64,000 nt of DNA, taken from NCBI RefSeq assembly GCF_001570545.1, contig NZ_BBXD01000022.1, forward strand, positions 244,663 through 308,662. The letters run 5' to 3'. Origin of the DNA: Herbidospora mongoliensis (GTDB lineage Bacteria > Actinomycetota > Actinomycetes > Streptosporangiales > Streptosporangiaceae). Every line of letters starts with the position of its first letter. Within the stretch, counting starts at the first letter, position 1. The translations under genes were made by a program, and so were the position numbers. Positions 17,482 through 27,076 of this stretch are shown piece after piece. The notes beneath the pieces were generated by a model. It saw only the letters and a program-made list of their open reading frames with translations. It ran no database searches and was not told the DNA's origin.

Positions 17482-17500
17482 TTCTCCTCCGAAGCTCTAC

Positions 17501-17536
17501 CGGGTGGGCGTGTCGCGACCATGACACGCCCACCCG
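17501..17536 (+). terminator. Hairpin between rpsB and tsf
   Basis: Perfect 14-bp stem CGGGTGGGCGTGTC / GACACGCCCACCCG with an 8-base loop and no T tract. It may attenuate or protect rather than end transcription, because tsf follows at once. Confidence 0.6.
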
Positions 17537-17566
17537 CTCCACGACGAAACCCATGAGGAAATGACA

Positions 17567-18403
17567 ATGGCTTCCGTGAACATGGCCGATGTCAAGCGGC
17601 TTCGCGAGCTGACGGCCGCCGGCATGATGGACTGTAAGAAGGCCCTGGAGCAGTCCGAGGGCGACTTCGACCGCGCGGTCGAGCTCCTGCGCCTCAAGGG
17701 CGCCAAGGACGTCGGCAAGCGCGAGACCCGCACCGCCTCCAACGGCCTGGTCGCCCTGAAGCAGGACGGCGACTCCGCCGCCGCGCTTCTCGAGATCAAC
17801 TGCGAGACCGACTTCGTCGCCAAGGGTGAGCGGTTCCAGGAGGTGGCGGCCCAGGTCGTCGCTTTCATCCTGGAGACCAAGCCCGCCGACGTGGCCGAGC
17901 TGCTCGACTCCAAGCTCGACGACGGCAAGACCGTCAAGGAACTGCTCGACGAGACCAACGCGGCTCTCGGCGAGAAGATCGAGATCCGCCGGTTCTCCGT
18001 GCTCGAGGGCGGCTACATCGGCGCCTACATGCACAAGACCGACCCGCAGCTGCCCCCGGCCGTGGGTGTCCTGGTCCAGCTCGACTCGGCCAACCCCGAG
18101 GTCGCCAAGGACATCGCGCAGCACGCCGCGGCCATGGCGCCGCAGTACCTCGACGCCGCGTCCGTTCCGGCCGAGGTCATCGAGAAGGAGCGCGCGCTCG
18201 CCGAGGAGATGACTCGCGAGGAGGGCAAGCCCGAAGCCGCGATCGCCAAGATCGTCGAGGGTCGCGTCAACGGCTGGTACAAGGACTTCACGCTGCTCCA
18301 GCAGGCGTTCGTGAAGGACAACAAGAAGTCGATCAAGAAGTACGCGGACGAAGCCGGCGTTCAGGTCCTGGCCTTCACCCGCTACAAGGTCGGCCAGGCA
18401 TAG
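17567..18403 (+). CDS. tsf: Elongation factor Ts
   Basis: Nucleotide exchange factor that recharges EF-Tu. 278 aa. UBA-like N-terminus with VKRLRELTAAGMMDCKKAL and the TDFVAKGERFQ motif; core domains follow (EIRRFSVLEGGYIGAYMH). The ATG at 17567 is preferred over one six bases earlier because GAGGA is then 7 bases away instead of 1. Hairpins lie on both sides. Confidence 0.96.
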   Translation: MASVNMADVKRLRELTAAGMMDCKKALEQSEGDFDRAVELLRLKGAKDVGKRETRTASNGLVALKQDGDSAAALLEINCETDFVAKGERFQEVAAQVVAFILETKPADVAELLDSKLDDGKTVKELLDETNAALGEKIEIRRFSVLEGGYIGAYMHKTDPQLPPAVGVLVQLDSANPEVAKDIAQHAAAMAPQYLDAASVPAEVIEKERALAEEMTREEGKPEAAIAKIVEGRVNGWYKDFTLLQQAFVKDNKKSIKKYADEAGVQVLAFTRYKVGQA

Positions 18404-18421
18404 TCTGGGGCTGTTCGTCGA

Positions 18422-18449
18422 GGTCGTCCCGCAATCGAGCGGGACGACC
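18422..18449 (+). terminator. Hairpin between tsf and pyrH
   Basis: Perfect 11-bp stem GGTCGTCCCGC / GCGGGACGACC with a 6-base loop and no T run; partial terminator or processing site. Confidence 0.55.
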
Positions 18450-18484
18450 TGTTCAGCCCGAAATCCACTGAGGAGGCCGCCGCC

Positions 18485-19252
18485 GTGCAGGAGAACACCG
18501 AACCCGCCCCGGCGGCTTCGTCGTATGACGGGCCGTTGCGCTGGAAGCGGGTCATGCTGAAGCTTTCCGGCGAGGCATTCGCCGGTGGGGATTCCCTCGG
18601 CATCGACCCGGTCGTCGTCGCCAAGATCGCCGATTCGATCGCGGAAGCGGTCCGCGACGGGGTGCAGGTCTCGGTCGTGGTCGGCGGCGGCAACATGTTC
18701 CGGGGCGCCGCGCTTTCCGAGCGCGGCATGGACCGGGCCCGTGCCGACTACATGGGCATGCTGGGCACGGTCATCAACTGTCTCGCCCTTCAGGACTTCC
18801 TGGAGAAGCGTGGCGTGGAGACGCGCGTGCAGACCGCCATCACGATGCAGCAGGTCGCCGAGCCTTTCCTGCCCCGCCGGGCGATCCGCCACCTGGAGAA
18901 GGGCCGCGTGGTCATCTTCGGGGCCGGGCTGGGTTCGCCCTTCTTCTCCACCGACACCTGCGCCGCCCAGCGTGCGCTGGAGATCGGCGCGGAGGCCCTG
19001 CTCAAGGGCACCCAGGTCGACGGCGTCTACGACGCCGACCCCCGGAAGAACCCCGACGCGGTCCGGTTCGACCGACTCGAATACAGCGAGGTCCTCACGC
19101 GTGACCTCGCGGTGATGGACGCCACGGCCATCAGCCTGTGCAAGGACAACGGCCTGCCCATCGTGGTCTTCGAGCTGATGGGCGAAGGCAACATCCTGCG
19201 GGCGGTCCGCGGAGAGAAGATCGGCACGCTGGTGAGTCCGGCAGGGAAATAG
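18485..19252 (+). CDS. pyrH: UMP kinase
   Basis: Hexameric bacterial UMP kinase (UMP to UDP), amino-acid-kinase fold. 255 aa with a short hydrophilic N-terminal extension. Motifs: [59 protein letters not shown], and [17 protein letters not shown], which binds ATP. GTG start with GAGGAGG seven to thirteen bases upstream. frr follows after 10 bases. Confidence 0.97.
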   Translation: MQENTEPAPAASSYDGPLRWKRVMLKLSGEAFAGGDSLGIDPVVVAKIADSIAEAVRDGVQVSVVVGGGNMFRGAALSERGMDRARADYMGMLGTVINCLALQDFLEKRGVETRVQTAITMQQVAEPFLPRRAIRHLEKGRVVIFGAGLGSPFFSTDTCAAQRALEIGAEALLKGTQVDGVYDADPRKNPDAVRFDRLEYSEVLTRDLAVMDATAISLCKDNGLPIVVFELMGEGNILRAVRGEKIGTLVSPAGK

Positions 19253-19262
19253 GGAGCCAACT

Positions 19263-19820
19263 GTGATCGAGGAAACCCTCTTCGAGGCCGAAGAGAAGAT
19301 GGAGAAGGCGGTGACCGTCGCGAAGGAGGACTTCGCGGCCATTCGCACCGGCCGGGTGACCCCGTCGATGTTCAACAAGATCAATGTTGACTACTACGGG
19401 TCGCTCACCCCCGTCCAGCAGCTCGCCTCCTTCCACGTCCCCGAGGCGCGCATGGTGCTGATCCAGCCCTACGACAAGGGCTCGATGACCGCCATCGAGA
19501 AGGCGATCCGCGACAGCGACCTGGGGGTCAACCCCGGTAACGACGGTAACGTCATCCGCGTGGTCTTCCCCGAGCTCTCGGGTGAGCGCCGCAAGGAATA
19601 CATCAAGATCGCCCGGACCAAGGCCGAGAACAGCCGCGTGTCCATCCGGAACATCCGGCGGCACGCGAAGGAAGTCCTCGACAAGCTCGTCAAGGACAGC
19701 GAGGCCGGCGAAGACGAGGTCCACCGCGCCGTGAAGGAGCTCGACGACCTCACCCAGAAGCACGTCGCCAAGATCGACGAGCTGCTCAAGCACAAGGAAG
19801 CCGAGCTGCTCGAGGTCTGA
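19263..19820 (+). CDS. frr: Ribosome recycling factor
   Basis: Splits post-termination ribosomes together with EF-G. 185 aa, the family's standard length. Recognised from [65 protein letters not shown] and [17 protein letters not shown] start with GGGAGCC just upstream. It lies 10 bases after pyrH, in the usual order. Confidence 0.97.
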   Translation: MIEETLFEAEEKMEKAVTVAKEDFAAIRTGRVTPSMFNKINVDYYGSLTPVQQLASFHVPEARMVLIQPYDKGSMTAIEKAIRDSDLGVNPGNDGNVIRVVFPELSGERRKEYIKIARTKAENSRVSIRNIRRHAKEVLDKLVKDSEAGEDEVHRAVKELDDLTQKHVAKIDELLKHKEAELLEV

Positions 19821-19829
19821 CGCACCATC

Positions 19830-19861
19830 GCGATCCTTGCCCCGGCAGGGGCAGGGATCGC
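19830..19861 (+). terminator. Hairpin between frr and cdsA
   Basis: Stem GCGATCCTTGCCCC / GGGGCAGGGATCGC with one mismatch and loop GGCA; no T tract follows. cdsA begins 23 bases later. Confidence 0.5.
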
Positions 19862-19884
19862 GCGCATGTAGGGAGTAGGACATC

Positions 19885-20718
19885 TTGGACGGAACGGTGT
19901 CACCCCCGGCGGGCGGGAGCCGTACCGGCCGGAACCTGCCGGCCGCGATCATCTCCGCGGTCGGTCTGGCAGTGTTGATCATCGGCTCGCTTTACACCTT
20001 CAAGCCCGCGTTCCTCGTGGTCGTCATCGCCGCCGTAGGCGTGGGGATTCACGAGCTGGTCAAAGGCCTGGCCACCCGCGACATCCGCGTACCGCTGATC
20101 CCCGTGCTGGTGGGCCTGGCGGCGATGGTCGCCGGCGCCTACGAATACGGGCCGGGCGTCTTCCTCGGCATCTTCGCGATCACCGTCATGGGCGTTCTGG
20201 GCTGGCGGCTCTTCCAGGGCTCCGACGGCTTCGTCCGCGACGCGACCGCGACGGTTTTCATGGTGGTCTACCCGGCCATGTTCGCCGGGTTCGTCGGCCT
20301 GCTGCTGGCCCCCGACGACGGCGCCCACCGGGCGCTCATCTTCGTCGCCGTGACGGCCTCCTCGGACATCGGCGGTTATGCCGCCGGAGTTCTCTTCGGC
20401 AAGCACCCGATGTCGATCATCAGCCCGAAGAAGACCTGGGAGGGCTTCGCCGGTTCGGCCATCGCCTGCATCGCGGTCGGCGGCTGGCTGGTGACCTGGC
20501 TCCTCAAGGGCGCCATCTGGCAGGGCGCGCTCCTGGGAGCCGTGGTGGTCGTCTGCGCCACGATCGGCGACCTGATCGAGTCGGTGATCAAACGCGACCT
20601 CGGCATCAAGGACATGGGCTCGGTCCTGCCCGGCCACGGCGGCATGATGGACCGCATCGACTCCCTGTTGTTCACCCTGGTGCCCTGCTGGCTGCTGCTG
20701 GCGGCCTTCATCCGCTAG
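19885..20718 (+). CDS. cdsA: Phosphatidate cytidylyltransferase
   Basis: Membrane enzyme making CDP-diacylglycerol from phosphatidic acid and CTP for phospholipid synthesis. 277 aa, TTG start. A hydrophilic N-terminus is followed by about eight membrane spans. The C-terminal signature GSVLPGHGGMMDRIDSLLF (S-x-LPGHGG-x-DRxD) is intact, preceded by SPKKTWEGFAGS. Its TAG stop now depends on an IS630 element: TA is the duplicated target and the G is the first base of the element. Confidence 0.95.
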   Translation: MDGTVSPPAGGSRTGRNLPAAIISAVGLAVLIIGSLYTFKPAFLVVVIAAVGVGIHELVKGLATRDIRVPLIPVLVGLAAMVAGAYEYGPGVFLGIFAITVMGVLGWRLFQGSDGFVRDATATVFMVVYPAMFAGFVGLLLAPDDGAHRALIFVAVTASSDIGGYAAGVLFGKHPMSIISPKKTWEGFAGSAIACIAVGGWLVTWLLKGAIWQGALLGAVVVVCATIGDLIESVIKRDLGIKDMGSVLPGHGGMMDRIDSLLFTLVPCWLLLAAFIR

Positions 20719-21966
20719 TGCTGTGACCGGAAACGTTGGCCGGGTTGGGCGGTCAGGCGGCAGCTGACAGTGGCCGACCGCCCCAGCGGACGCGTTTCTC
20801 GCTGCGGACGCGGGCGCGTTCACGGCGTTGGGCTGCCAGGACGTCGGGATGGCGGGCGTTGCGGTTGCGCCAGCGCAGATAGGCGTGCAGAGCCCGCGTC
20901 TGGACGGTGTGGTTGGGATGGTCGGAGCCTGCGATCGTGAACTGGCGTAGCGGCCCGAAGTGCGCCTCGATCGGGTTGGCCCACGAGGCGTAGGTCGGGG
21001 TGAAGCACAACTCGACCTTGTTGCGCCTGGCCCAGGCCCGGATGCGCCAGTTCTTGTGCGCGGACAGATTGTCCAGGATCACGTAGATGGGGGCGCCGTC
21101 CGGGCGGGCCGCGCGGATCGACCTCAACGCGACCCAGGTGTGGTCGATGCCCTTGCGGCGCCGGTTGACGCCCCACAAGGTGTCGTCGCCGACGGAGTAG
21201 CAGCCGTGGAAGTAGGTGATTCCGTGGGTGCGGTGGTAGGTGGCCGGCAACCGGTCCGGCCGGCCCTGTCGCGTCCACCCGGATCCGGCGGTGGGGCGGA
21301 TGCCCAAAGGTCCGAACTCGTCGAAGGCGAAAGTCCGTTCCGGGCGCTGGGTCAGGGCGTACTCGATCCGGTCCAGCTTGGCCTCGAAATCCAGATCGGG
21401 AGACTCCTTCCAGGTCTTGGTGCGCTGAAAGGTGATCCCCCGGCGGGCGAGCAGATTGCGTAACGCCTCGCGGCCGATGAGGAGCGGTCGGCCGGGAAGG
21501 CGTTGCAGATGGGCGGCCAGTTTGCGGATCGACCAGCGGGTGAAGGGCTGCCCGAGCTTGGCCGGGCGGGTGGTGGCCATCTGGATGACGAGCTCTTCCT
21601 CGTCATCACTGAGCAGGCGGGGACGGCCTCCCGCCCACCGAGGGTCCAGGCAGGCCAGCCCGATCTCGTTGAACCGGTGAATCACATCCCGCACCGTGTC
21701 CTCATCAGCGGCCACCAAGCGGGCGATCACCGGGACGGTGTTGCCCCCGGCCGAGGCCAGCACGATCATCGCCCGCCGATACCGCACCGAACTGGTGCTG
21801 CCCCGGCGGACGATCTGCTGCAGCTTCTGCCCTTCGGCGTCCATCAGTCTTCGTACTCTGACCGGTTCTCCCACCGCGCCTCCTCGCGCCCGCCGGACGT
21901 GTACGACACATCCAACCGACGCCAGCGGCTACACGCGAGACCGGCGAAGGTTTCCGGTCACAGCAC
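20718..21966 (-). mobile_element. IS630-family insertion sequence, complete
   Basis: 1249-bp element with terminal inverted repeats of about 26 bp. The left end begins GTGCTGTGACCGGAAAC, and the right end on the other strand begins with the same 17 bases; two mismatches occur in the following 9. It is flanked by the dinucleotide TA (20716-20717 and 21967-21968), the target duplication typical of IS630/Tc1-mariner elements. It contains one transposase frame and looks intact. Confidence 0.93.
20753..21874 (-). CDS. IS630-family transposase (DDE)
   Basis: 373 aa, single uninterrupted frame. N-terminal helix-turn-helix region (VPVIARLVAADEDTVRDVIHRF, then winged-helix-like FTRWSIRKLAAHL). The DDE catalytic domain has Asp in FAFDEFGPL, Asp in VILDNLSAH and Glu in NPIEAHFG, with THGITYFHGCYSV between. 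It ends with a basic tail. Length and motifs suggest it is active or recently so. Confidence 0.93.
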   Translation of the reverse strand: MGEPVRVRRLMDAEGQKLQQIVRRGSTSSVRYRRAMIVLASAGGNTVPVIARLVAADEDTVRDVIHRFNEIGLACLDPRWAGGRPRLLSDDEEELVIQMATTRPAKLGQPFTRWSIRKLAAHLQRLPGRPLLIGREALRNLLARRGITFQRTKTWKESPDLDFEAKLDRIEYALTQRPERTFAFDEFGPLGIRPTAGSGWTRQGRPDRLPATYHRTHGITYFHGCYSVGDDTLWGVNRRRKGIDHTWVALRSIRAARPDGAPIYVILDNLSAHKNWRIRAWARRNKVELCFTPTYASWANPIEAHFGPLRQFTIAGSDHPNHTVQTRALHAYLRWRNRNARHPDVLAAQRRERARVRSEKRVRWGGRPLSAAA

Positions 21967-23003
21967 TAGATGCGGTTGAGGGTGCTCAGGCGGGCGGCGA
22001 TGACATCGTGGCCGCGGTCGGCGGCTTCTCTCAGTTCGGCGTCGGTCACGGGGACGAGCCAGAGCCAGCGGACCACGTCTCCGGCTACCTGGAACCCCGA
22101 CAAATTGGGGATGCCGGCCGGTGTGGCCAGCATCATCACGCCTGCGTAGCCGCCGGGGATGGGGAATGTCCCGGGCTGGTGATACCAGCGGGCCGTGTGG
22201 CCGTCGCCGAGCCAGGTGACCGAGCGCCACGGATATTGTCCCAGCCACAGGAACAGGCGGGCCGCCGAGCGGGGGTCGCCTCGGGTGGCGACGGCGAGTT
22301 CGACGCGGGTCGGGGTGTCGTAGAGCTCGGCCGACGGCATGCGCTGGCAGCTCATCCCCACGGTGGAGAGCACGGTGAAGTCGCGGCCGTAGGACGGCGG
22401 GCGTTCGGTCACCCCGATGGCGGGCAGCTGGCCGCCGCCGGCGTCCCAGAAGCGGCCCGGGGGGCCCAGGCGGCCGTCGAGGTGGCCCATCACGAACTGC
22501 TGGAACGACGCCCAGGACGCCTCGCCGGCCCGCCACTGCCAGTAGGCCTCGGCCTTGGCGACCCGGGGGCTGAGGCCTTCGAGCGCCTCGGACAGGGCCC
22601 AGGCGAACGGCCACTCGCCGAGGGCCTCCCTCGCGTAGCCGGGCATGCCGCGGTCGAGGTCGGCCCAGCCGGGGATGACGGCCAGCAGGCCCTCGTCGTC
22701 GTAGAGGGCCACGCCATCGCCCTCCTCGAACCACAGCACCCGCAGCCTCGACGGGTCGAGGTGGGCGGTGCCGAAAGGACGCCGGGTTCCGGCTCGGGGC
22801 ATGATCGGGGGCCGGCCGTTGTTGAGACGGGCGAGGTCGAGTGACATCGGGGCGGTCACGTGATTGGCCAGCCAGACCGCTCCGCGGACGGTACCGGCCG
22901 GGTCGCGCAGGTAAGCTACCGAGGACACCTGATCGCGCTCGACGGTAAGGGTGCGGCTCCCATAGGGATTGGTGCTGGTGAGCACGACGGTGGTGCTGTC
23001 CAC
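21966..23003 (-). CDS. Suppressor-of-fused (SUFU) domain protein
   Basis: 345-aa cytoplasmic protein. The C-terminal half matches the bacterial SUFU-like domain: [52 protein letters not shown] and [17 protein letters not shown]. The N-terminal ~140 residues ([15 protein letters not shown]) are not recognised. Such proteins occur alone or as immunity-like proteins beside toxins, but no toxin gene is adjacent. Its TAG stop shares the IS630 target with cdsA and uses the last base of the element. Confidence 0.8.
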   Translation of the reverse strand: MDSTTVVLTSTNPYGSRTLTVERDQVSSVAYLRDPAGTVRGAVWLANHVTAPMSLDLARLNNGRPPIMPRAGTRRPFGTAHLDPSRLRVLWFEEGDGVALYDDEGLLAVIPGWADLDRGMPGYAREALGEWPFAWALSEALEGLSPRVAKAEAYWQWRAGEASWASFQQFVMGHLDGRLGPPGRFWDAGGGQLPAIGVTERPPSYGRDFTVLSTVGMSCQRMPSAELYDTPTRVELAVATRGDPRSAARLFLWLGQYPWRSVTWLGDGHTARWYHQPGTFPIPGGYAGVMMLATPAGIPNLSGFQVAGDVVRWLWLVPVTDAELREAADRGHDVIAARLSTLNRI

Positions 23004-23080
23004 GCCTCACCTCCCAGATCAGGACTCTAAGCCCGGTGCCGCCCGGCCGTAAGTGCAGTCGTCGTTTTGAGAGGTTCACC

Positions 23081-24193
23081 ATGTCCGAGGCCGCCCCCAA
23101 GGCCGGTCAGCTCACGTTCGTCGCACCGCGACGGGCGAAGCCGCAGCGCCACCTGGCCGACCTGACCATGGCCGAACGCCGGGCGGCCGTCGCCGAACTC
23201 GGCGAGAAGCCCTTCCGGGCCGACCAGCTCTCGCGCCACTACTTCAGCAAGCTGACCGCGTCGCCCGAGGAGATGACCGACCTTCCGGCCGCCTCCCGCG
23301 AGAAGCTCAGCCAGCTGCTTCCGCCGCTGCTGACCACGGTCCGCGAGATCACCTGCGACGGCGGCACGACCCGCAAGACCCTCTGGAAGCTGTTCGACGG
23401 CTCCCTGGTCGAGTCGGTCATGATGCGCTACCCCGACCGCACCACGATGTGCGTCTCCTCCCAGGCCGGATGCGGGATGAACTGCCCGTTCTGCGCCACC
23501 GGGCAGGCCGGGCTGACCCGCAACATGTCGACCGCCGAGATCGTCGAGCAGGTCGTCGCCGGGCAGCGGGCGCTGGCCAAGGGCGACCTGCCGGGCGGGC
23601 CCGGCCGGGTCAACAACATCGTCTTCATGGGCATGGGCGAGCCGATGGCCAACTACAAGGCCGTGATCGGCGCGGTCCACCGCATGGTCGACCCGTCGCC
23701 CGAGGGCCTGGGCATCTCGGCGCGCGGCGTGACCGTCTCCACGGTCGGGCTGGTCCCGGCGATCGAGAAGCTGTCGAACGAGGGCCTGCCGGTGACGCTG
23801 GCCGTCTCGCTGCACGCCCCCGACGACGAACTGCGCGACACGCTCGTCCCGATCAACACCCGCTGGAAGGTGGCCGAGGTCCTCGCCGCCGCCTGGGACT
23901 ACGCGGCCAAGACCAAGCGCCGGGTCTCGATCGAATACGCCCTCATCAAGGACATCAACGACCAGGAGTGGCGGGCCGACCTGCTCGGGAAGCTGCTCAA
24001 GGGCAAGCTGGTCCACGTCAACCTGATCCCGCTCAACCCGACCCCGGGCTCCAAGTGGACGGCCTCCCGGCCGGAAGACGAGCGGGCCTTCGTCCGCCGC
24101 CTGGAATTCCACGGCGTGCCGGTGACGGTCCGCGACACCCGGGGCAGCGAGATCGACGGCGCCTGCGGCCAGCTCGCGGCGGCCAACCCCTGA
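23081..24193 (+). CDS. rlmN: Dual-specificity rRNA/tRNA methyltransferase RlmN
   Basis: Radical SAM enzyme that methylates C2 of adenosine 2503 in 23S rRNA and A37 in tRNAs. 370 aa. The 4Fe-4S triad is in [12 protein letters not shown]; also [34 protein letters not shown] and [15 protein letters not shown]. The catalytic C-terminal Cys is in IDGACGQLA. The ATG follows GAGAGG. In many actinomycetes dxr follows cdsA-rlmN; here an ABC transporter does. Confidence 0.96.
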   Translation: MSEAAPKAGQLTFVAPRRAKPQRHLADLTMAERRAAVAELGEKPFRADQLSRHYFSKLTASPEEMTDLPAASREKLSQLLPPLLTTVREITCDGGTTRKTLWKLFDGSLVESVMMRYPDRTTMCVSSQAGCGMNCPFCATGQAGLTRNMSTAEIVEQVVAGQRALAKGDLPGGPGRVNNIVFMGMGEPMANYKAVIGAVHRMVDPSPEGLGISARGVTVSTVGLVPAIEKLSNEGLPVTLAVSLHAPDDELRDTLVPINTRWKVAEVLAAAWDYAAKTKRRVSIEYALIKDINDQEWRADLLGKLLKGKLVHVNLIPLNPTPGSKWTASRPEDERAFVRRLEFHGVPVTVRDTRGSEIDGACGQLAAANP

Positions 24194-24213
24194 GGTCGAC
24201 CTCGTCAGACCGG

Positions 24214-24235
24214 CCGCAGGCCGACATGCCTGCGG
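24214..24235. terminator. Hairpin between convergent rlmN and ABC permease genes
   Basis: 7-bp stem CCGCAGG / CCTGCGG with an 8-base loop in the 44-base convergent spacer; could serve both strands. Confidence 0.4.
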
Positions 24236-24237
24236 TC

Positions 24238-24903
24238 CTAACTCCTCACTCGCCGAACCGCTGCATATCCCGCCAGTCCGGCCGCGCTCCAGGCCAGGGC
24301 CGAGGCCACGATGACGGCCAGCCGTTCCGGCAGGTCGTTGTGGTGGGCGGCGTTCATCCAGTCCAACACCGGGACCGACGCCCACGGGCCGGCCGAGCTG
24401 AGCAGCAGGATCGCCATGTATCCGCCGATCAGCACGGCGGCCGAGGCGGCGGGGGAGGCCAGCACCGGGCGGCTCGTCAGGGCGCCCAGAGCGGTCCCGG
24501 CGAGCACGGCCAGCAGGTGCAGGCCGATGCCGTAGGCGAAATCGGCCGCGCCCGGGGTCTCGGCGAAGCCCGCGAACAGCGGGAACACGAGGGCGGTCAG
24601 GGCCAGTAGCGACGTCAGGAAGAGCGCGGCCAGCAGGCCGGCCGCGAGTTCGCGGCGGCGGCCGAGGGCGGTGATCGCGATGAGACGCTGTTCGTCGGGT
24701 TCGTTGTCGAGCAGGCCCCGGGCGGCCCAGGCGAAGACCAGCATCAGGATGCCCGCCGAGTCGGCGTAGCTGGGGAGTTCGCCTCCGGCGGGGACCCCCG
24801 TGGCGTACAGGACGGAAAGAACGGCGAGCAGCCCGAGCAGGGGCTGGAAGATCCGATGCGACCGTACATAACCGGACAGCCGGAATCTGACCAGGGGAAT
24901 CAT
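24238..24903 (-). CDS. ABC transporter membrane protein
   Basis: 221-aa integral membrane protein with about six hydrophobic segments (e.g. LLGLLAVLSVLYATGV, LLAALFLTSLLALTALVFPLF). No signature beyond general ABC-2 permease look. Its start overlaps the stop of the upstream ATPase gene by four bases, so the two form an exporter. Substrate unknown. The R-rich first loop (RLSGYVRSHRIFQPL) suits a cytoplasmic N-terminus. Confidence 0.75.
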   Translation of the reverse strand: MIPLVRFRLSGYVRSHRIFQPLLGLLAVLSVLYATGVPAGGELPSYADSAGILMLVFAWAARGLLDNEPDEQRLIAITALGRRRELAAGLLAALFLTSLLALTALVFPLFAGFAETPGAADFAYGIGLHLLAVLAGTALGALTSRPVLASPAASAAVLIGGYMAILLLSSAGPWASVPVLDWMNAAHHNDLPERLAVIVASALAWSAAGLAGYAAVRRVRS

Positions 24904-25601
24904 GAGACCTCGTGGCCTTCCGCCCGCAGCCGGGCCGCCAGTGCCGCCGCCCGTGACTGCGGCAGTTTGATCGTCAGGGTGGTCAGTGGATCTTCCGTGA
25001 ATACCTGGGCGACCTGGGTGATCTTGCCGGAACGGACCTCATAGCGGGTCACTCCCGGGACCGCCCGCAGATCGCCCTGGTGGTCGCTGGCGACGACGAT
25101 GCCGCCGCGTGCGGCGATCTCGGTGACGATCACCGACAGTTCGGCGCGGGCCTGGGTGTCGAGGCCGGCGAAGGGCTCGTCGAGGATGAGCAGGCCGGGT
25201 TCCCCGGCGAGGGCCTGGGCGAGGCCGACCTTGTGGGCGCTGCCCTTCGACAGGTCGGGCAGCTTCTGGCCCAGCAGGTGGTCCATGCCGAGCCGGGTGG
25301 TCAGTTCCTCCGGTACGGGGGCCCGCCGGACCGCCCCCATGTGCCGCAGATAGGCCGCCACGGTGAACGGCTGCGACGAGGGGAACCGCTCGGGGGCGTA
25401 TCCGACGATCGGCGGGCGTTCCCTGATCACGCCCTTGACCGGTCGCAGCAGGCCGGCGAGCAGACGCAGCAGGGTCGACTTGCCGGTGCCGTTGGGCCCG
25501 GTGATCTCGGCCACCGAACCCGGGGCGAGATCGAGGGAGGCGTCGTCGAGGACCCAGGGGTCGCCCCGCCTGTAACGGAAGCACACGTTCGTCGCGAGCA
25601 C
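24900..25601 (-). CDS. ABC transporter ATP-binding protein
   Basis: 233-aa ATPase. Walker A GPNGTGKST, signature LSKGSAHKVGLAQAL (LSKGS in place of LSGGQ, as in several drug or lantibiotic-type exporters), Walker B LLILDEPFAGLD and the switch His region VVASDHQG. Partner of the overlapping membrane gene downstream. Divergent from the M1 peptidase gene with a short spacer. Confidence 0.9.
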   Translation of the reverse strand: MLATNVCFRYRRGDPWVLDDASLDLAPGSVAEITGPNGTGKSTLLRLLAGLLRPVKGVIRERPPIVGYAPERFPSSQPFTVAAYLRHMGAVRRAPVPEELTTRLGMDHLLGQKLPDLSKGSAHKVGLAQALAGEPGLLILDEPFAGLDTQARAELSVIVTEIAARGGIVVASDHQGDLRAVPGVTRYEVRSGKITQVAQVFTEDPLTTLTIKLPQSRAAALAARLRAEGHEVS

Positions 25602-25657
25602 CTACCGATATTAGGTGGATTGTGGCTCTTGCCGGATTCATCTCGATAATGAGCGGC

Positions 25658-27043
25658 ATGCTTCGCACACGAATCCCCGGCGCGGCGTTGCTCGCGGTCG
25701 CCGCGTTACTCGCCCCCTCAGCCCCGGCCTGGGCCGATGCCCAGTCCCCGGGCTCCTCCGGCGTGGGCGACCCCTACTTCCCGCACGCCGGGAACGGAGG
25801 GTACGACGTCCAGCACTACGACCTGAAGCTGCGTTACACCCCCAAGTCCGGCGAAATCGACTCCACCGCCACGATCACCGCGAAGGCCACCAAGGACCTG
25901 TCGCGCTTCAACCTCGACCTGTCCGGTCTGACCGTCCGGTCGATCACGGTCAACGGCAAGAAGGCCAAATGGTCCCGCAAGGGCCAGGAGCTGACGGTCA
26001 CCCCGAAGAAGGGCATCACCGACGACGCCGACTTCAAGGTCGTCGTCGACTATGACGGCAGGCCCAAGCGGGTCGACGACGCCGTCCTCGGCGTCACCGG
26101 CTTCATCCACACCAAGGACGGCGCGGTCGTCGTCTCCCAGCCCGACGGCGCCCGCACCTGGTTCCCCGCCAACGACACCCCGCGTGACAAGGCCACGTTC
26201 TCGTACGAGATCAGCGCCCCCGTCGGCCTCACCGTGCTGGCCAACGGGGAGCCGCAGAACGGCGGCATCGTCCGGGTCAAGAAGGGCTACGTCGTCTCCC
26301 GCTGGAAGATGAAGCAGCCCATGGCCCCCTACCTGGCCATGATCGCCATCGGCAAGTACAAGGTCACTGACGGCACCGCGGGCGGCGTGCCCAACATCAC
26401 CGCCTACGACCCGGCGCTGGCCAAGACCGCCAAGCACCTGCACAAGGAGACCGCCGAGGCGACGAAGTGGGGCATCGAGCACTTCGGCCCCTACCCGTTC
26501 GGCTCGACCGGCGGCATCGCGGACAAGCTCGACGTCCACTACGCCCTGGAGACGCAGGGCCGCCCGGTCTACGACGGCGACGCCAGCGACGACCTGCTGA
26601 TCGTCCACGAGATCGCGCACCAGTGGTTCGGCAACAGCGTCGGCCTGGAGTCGTGGAACGACATCTGGCTGAACGAGGGCCTGGCCAGCTACGCCGAGTG
26701 GCTCTACGAGGAGACCCACAACGGTCCCTCGGCCAAGTCGACCTTCGACAAGTACTACAAGAGCAAGGGCGCCTTCTGGGACGTCAAGACCGGCGCCCCC
26801 GGCAGGAAGGACATGTTCGACTGGGAGGCGATCTACGTGCGCGGCGCGATGACCGTCCACGCCCTGCGCACCGAGATCGGCGACGAGACCTTCTTCGAGC
26901 TGCTCAAGGAGTGGCCGGCCCGCCACAAGCACGCCACCGCGGACACGAAGGACTTCATCGCCCTCGCCGAGGAGCTCAGCGGCAAGGACCTCGGCCCGCT
27001 GTTCAAGAAGTGGCTGTACGCCGCCAAGAAGCCGACGCTGTGA
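25658..27043 (+). CDS. Secreted M1 family zinc metallopeptidase
   Basis: 461-aa aminopeptidase-type protein with a Sec signal peptide (MLRTRIPGAALLAVAALLAPSAPAWA). The N-terminal beta domain (residues ~40-215) precedes a thermolysin-like domain with HEIAHQWFGN (from about residue 316) and the third zinc ligand Glu in NEGLASYAEW, 18 residues on. The family's C-terminal helical domain is shortened. The start is uncertain: an ATG nine bases earlier is in frame. Likely extracellular peptide degradation. Confidence 0.92.
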   Translation: MLRTRIPGAALLAVAALLAPSAPAWADAQSPGSSGVGDPYFPHAGNGGYDVQHYDLKLRYTPKSGEIDSTATITAKATKDLSRFNLDLSGLTVRSITVNGKKAKWSRKGQELTVTPKKGITDDADFKVVVDYDGRPKRVDDAVLGVTGFIHTKDGAVVVSQPDGARTWFPANDTPRDKATFSYEISAPVGLTVLANGEPQNGGIVRVKKGYVVSRWKMKQPMAPYLAMIAIGKYKVTDGTAGGVPNITAYDPALAKTAKHLHKETAEATKWGIEHFGPYPFGSTGGIADKLDVHYALETQGRPVYDGDASDDLLIVHEIAHQWFGNSVGLESWNDIWLNEGLASYAEWLYEETHNGPSAKSTFDKYYKSKGAFWDVKTGAPGRKDMFDWEAIYVRGAMTVHALRTEIGDETFFELLKEWPARHKHATADTKDFIALAEELSGKDLGPLFKKWLYAAKKPTL

Positions 27044-27048
27044 TTCAT

Positions 27049-27076
27049 GGGCGGGTCCCCGAAAGGGGGCTCGCCC
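27049..27076. terminator. Hairpin between convergent M1 peptidase and Nramp-like genes
   Basis: Stem around CCCCGAAAGGGG extended by GGGCG / CGCCC; located in the 33-base convergent spacer and able to act on both strands. Confidence 0.55.
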
